Positions 6,031-7,213 of a stretch of DNA of 7,213 bases are shown here, one piece after another. A program made the translations under genes and the position numbers. Position 1 is the stretch's first letter. The number at the start of each line of letters is the position of its first letter. This stretch comes from Omnitrophica WOR_2 bacterium GWA2_47_8 (lineage in GTDB: Bacteria; Omnitrophota; Gorgyraeia; Zapsychrales; GWA2-47-8), in contig MHFY01000008.1 in assembly GCA_001805375.1 (NCBI GenBank), positions 1 through 7,213 of the forward strand. Direction: 5' to 3'. The notes beneath the pieces are model-generated. The model had not been told where the DNA came from. It was given only the letters and a program-made list of their open reading frames with translations, and ran no database searches.

Positions 6031-6061
6031 CTGCGGGATTTCGTGGAACGAAATCCCGCAG
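6031..6061. terminator. Hairpin between convergent genes, probable bidirectional terminator
   Basis: A perfect 14-bp stem (6031-6044 with 6048-6061) has a 3-nt GGA loop and sits in the 46-nt gap between two converging stop codons. Neither side has a real T-run, so it may act as a weak or Rho-assisted terminator or protect the 3' ends. Its sequence is unrelated to the hairpins at 507 and 3068. Confidence 0.65.
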
Positions 6062-6070
6062 CCGCCGAAG

Positions 6071-6598
6071 TTATTGTGCTTCCTTGATCTCTTTGATAAT
6101 GAATTTATTCTGGTTTTTTTCTTTTTTGATCAGGGATGAAAAAGAGACTCCGTCCGAATTTGAAAAGGTAAGATGTATTTCCAGGGGCAGGCTTAATAAA
6201 TGCGGCATCAGGCTATCCGTGGATATATGAAATAATTCAAACTCACCGTTAAAGACCTTAAATTTCAGCTTTTCGAATTTGTGCGGATCTAAATTGCTCA
6301 CCGGTTCAAATTTTAATGTCAATGTCCCACGAAAGTCCGATTCCACCGCGACCTCCATATTTTGGATGAGGATATCGCTCCCAGGGAAATCGCTTTGGTT
6401 TTCCAAATAGAGGCCGATGTTGGGCAGCTCAGCGACTAATTTTAGGGATAACAGCGGCACATTTTTGCGCTCTATTTCTTTCTTTAAGGAACGGCTTAAT
6501 AAGAAGACCCGGATGAGGGCGATAACGACAACGGAACACAAAAGAAGGATTAAAATGTCTTTTTGAGTAAGAGATATGGGGATGGATGGGATATTCAT
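6071..6598 (-). CDS. Unrecognised single-pass membrane protein
   Basis: This 175-residue protein matches no family I recognise. The N-terminus has one hydrophobic helix at about 15-35 (DILILLLCSVVVIALIRVFLL), followed by a basic stretch (RSLKKEIERK, 36-45). By the positive-inside rule this places the C-terminal part in the cytoplasm. Residues about 50-160 alternate polar and hydrophobic positions in a pattern suggesting a strand-rich globular domain. The tail (158-175) is rich in Lys/Glu/Asn/Gln and may be helical. There is no cysteine pair or catalytic motif. It converges on the redoxin gene and diverges from the dienelactone hydrolase gene, so neighbours say little about its role. No Shine-Dalgarno precedes ATG 6598, but an extended -10 lies just upstream, suggesting a leaderless mRNA. 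Codon use looks like the neighbouring genes. I am fairly sure it is real because of the intact frame, the coherent helix-plus-domain layout and its own promoter. Confidence 0.75.
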   Translation of the reverse strand: MNIPSIPISLTQKDILILLLCSVVVIALIRVFLLSRSLKKEIERKNVPLLSLKLVAELPNIGLYLENQSDFPGSDILIQNMEVAVESDFRGTLTLKFEPVSNLDPHKFEKLKFKVFNGEFELFHISTDSLMPHLLSLPLEIHLTFSNSDGVSFSSLIKKEKNQNKFIIKEIKEAQ

Positions 6599-6600
6599 AG

Positions 6601-6628
6601 TTGAAAATATTGTAGCATACGATAGAAT
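6601..6628 (+). promoter_or_regulatory. Candidate promoter for the dienelactone hydrolase-family gene
   Basis: TTGAAA (6601-6606), a 16-bp spacer and TAGAAT (6623-6628) give a near-consensus promoter with a start near 6635. The leader would be about 68 nt and contain the heptamer repeat and hairpin at 6642-6685. It overlaps the divergent promoter on the minus strand. Confidence 0.5.
6609..6618 (-). promoter_or_regulatory. Extended -10 promoter element for the minus-strand gene
   Basis: On the minus strand this reads ATGCTACAAT, i.e. TGC-TACAAT, an extended -10; the best -35 is TTGTAC at 6634-6639 with a long 19-bp spacer. The -10 ends 10 nt before the ATG, so the transcript would start about 3-4 nt before it. 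The same 10-mer occurs on the plus strand at 552-561 ahead of the DoxX gene. Confidence 0.5.
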
Positions 6629-6641
6629 ACTTCGTACAAAA

Positions 6642-6685
6642 AAGCTATCAGTTCTCAGCTTTCAGCCTTCAGCAGCTGATAGTTT
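6642..6685. other. Inverted repeat enclosing the heptamer units
   Basis: AAGCTATCAG (6642-6651) pairs with CTGATAGTTT (6676-6685), 10 bp with one G-T pair, and the middle heptamers form the loop. It ends 6 nt before AGGGAG (6691-6696). A TCAGC/GCTGA-rich alternative pairing (CAGCT 6656-6660 with AGCTG 6674-6678) is also possible. Confidence 0.5.
6645..6672 (+). repeat. Heptamer tandem repeat, four units ending in TCAG
   Basis: Four 7-bp units occur in a row: CTATCAG, TTCTCAG, CTTTCAG, CCTTCAG. They vary only in the first three bases and keep TCAG. They are intergenic, in the leader of the dienelactone hydrolase gene. This resembles the short tandem heptamer repeats reported in cyanobacterial and other intergenic DNA. 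Confidence 0.65.
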
Positions 6686-6702
6686 AAAATAGGGAGATCG
6701 TT

Positions 6703-7213
6703 ATGAAAAAAGTTTTGTTGGGATTGTTTATTTTAAATGTATTAGTTTTATCAGCGTCAGCTGACATTGTCGGTAAGGAAGTGCAATATACATCGTCGGA
6801 TGGCGTTAATTTAAAAGGTTATTTAGCTTATGATGATGCGGTCCAAGGTCAGCGGCCAGGGATTTTGGTCGTCCATGAATGGTGGGGCCACAATAGTTAT
6901 GTAAGGAAACGCGCCGACATGCTGGCCCGGGAAGGGTATATCGCTTTGGCGGTGGATATGTACGGGGACGGCAAAAAGGCGGAGCATCCGGATGACGCGG
7001 GTAAATTCGCGACGGAAGTTTCCACGAACCTCCCGATGATGCAGTCCCGTTTTAACGCGGCGTGGGAATTCTTGAAAAAACAGCCGCTGGCCGATCCCGA
7101 AAGGATCGCGGCAATCGGTTACTGTTTCGGCGGGTCAACTGTTTTGACGATGGCCCGGGAAGGCGCGGACCTAAAAGGGGTGGTGAGTTTTCACGGCGGA
7201 TTGAAAAGCAATG
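6703..7213 (+). CDS. Exported dienelactone hydrolase-family protein, 5' part (cut by window end)
   Basis: This frame is open from ATG 6703 to the window edge, giving 170 residues plus one base. AGGGAG (6691-6696) with 6-nt spacing supports the start. Residues 1-20 are a signal peptide (KK, hydrophobic stretch, SASA before D21), so the enzyme is periplasmic. The rest is an alpha/beta-hydrolase of the dienelactone hydrolase family: RPGILVVHEWWG at 51-62, with E59 in the position of the conserved glutamate, GYIALAVDMYG near 78-88, and the nucleophile elbow GYCFGG with C141. The cysteine nucleophile, in place of the usual serine, is typical of this family. The catalytic Asp and His lie beyond the window, so completeness cannot be checked. 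Family members hydrolyse lactones or esters; the substrate here is unknown. The gene points away from the minus-strand gene and shares its promoter region. Confidence 0.92.
   Translation, partial: MKKVLLGLFILNVLVLSASADIVGKEVQYTSSDGVNLKGYLAYDDAVQGQRPGILVVHEWWGHNSYVRKRADMLAREGYIALAVDMYGDGKKAEHPDDAGKFATEVSTNLPMMQSRFNAAWEFLKKQPLADPERIAAIGYCFGGSTVLTMAREGADLKGVVSFHGGLKSN

Noticed and set aside
1..7213. CRISPR array, transposase, phage gene, tRNA or rRNA
   Set aside because: No spaced direct repeats of CRISPR type, no transposase or integrase motifs and no tRNA/rRNA-like segments were seen on either strand.

Overview
The window looks like chromosomal DNA from a Gram-negative-type (diderm) bacterium of moderate GC content. 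Five of the seven genes encode proteins that are exported or embedded in the inner membrane, and one is a DsbD/ScsB-type electron conduit that supplies reducing power to the periplasm. There is no sign of phage, transposon, CRISPR array, tRNA or rRNA. The mix of genes would fit an uncultured candidate phylum such as Omnitrophota, but this is only an impression from style and no taxonomic marker is present.

Layout, left to right. (1) Positions 2-490 hold the 3' end of a very cysteine-rich repeat protein, closed by a strong intrinsic terminator. (2) Positions 631-2216 hold a two-gene operon: a DoxX/DUF417-like membrane protein whose stop codon overlaps the start of a fused MoeB/ThiF-rhodanese sulfur-transfer enzyme (ATGA overlap). 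(3) Positions 2340-3032 hold a secreted DUF1579 protein with its own promoter, followed by a second terminator whose stem is nearly the same as the first. (4) Positions 3161-5266 hold a DsbD/ScsB-like thiol reductase with an N-terminal periplasmic domain, a membrane domain and a C-terminal thioredoxin domain. (5) Positions 5267-5410 are non-coding and packed with three successive hairpins. (6) Positions 5425-6024 hold an exported peroxiredoxin/TlpA-like protein. (7) Positions 6071-6598 on the minus strand hold an unrecognised single-pass membrane protein, convergent with gene 6 across a shared hairpin. (8) Positions 6703-7213 hold the 5' part of an exported dienelactone hydrolase-family protein, divergent from gene 7 and separated from it by overlapping promoters and a heptamer repeat.

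Common thread: much of the window concerns sulfur and thiol chemistry. The DsbD-like protein would move electrons from the cytoplasm to periplasmic thiols. The redoxin next to it is a plausible electron acceptor. The cysteine-rich protein is a possible thiol or metal-binding client. The ThiF-rhodanese handles activated sulfur in the cytoplasm. Separate terminators and promoters show that this is not one operon, so a functional link is inference.

Two genes (DsbD-like and the minus-strand gene) lack a visible Shine-Dalgarno sequence and have promoter -10 elements 8-10 nt before the ATG, suggesting leaderless mRNAs. The other four genes with their own promoter or leader region have clear ribosome binding sites. 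I did not find a clearly new defence or mobile system. The most unexplained items are the cysteine-rich repeat protein, the triple-hairpin intergenic region, and the repeated terminator hairpin.
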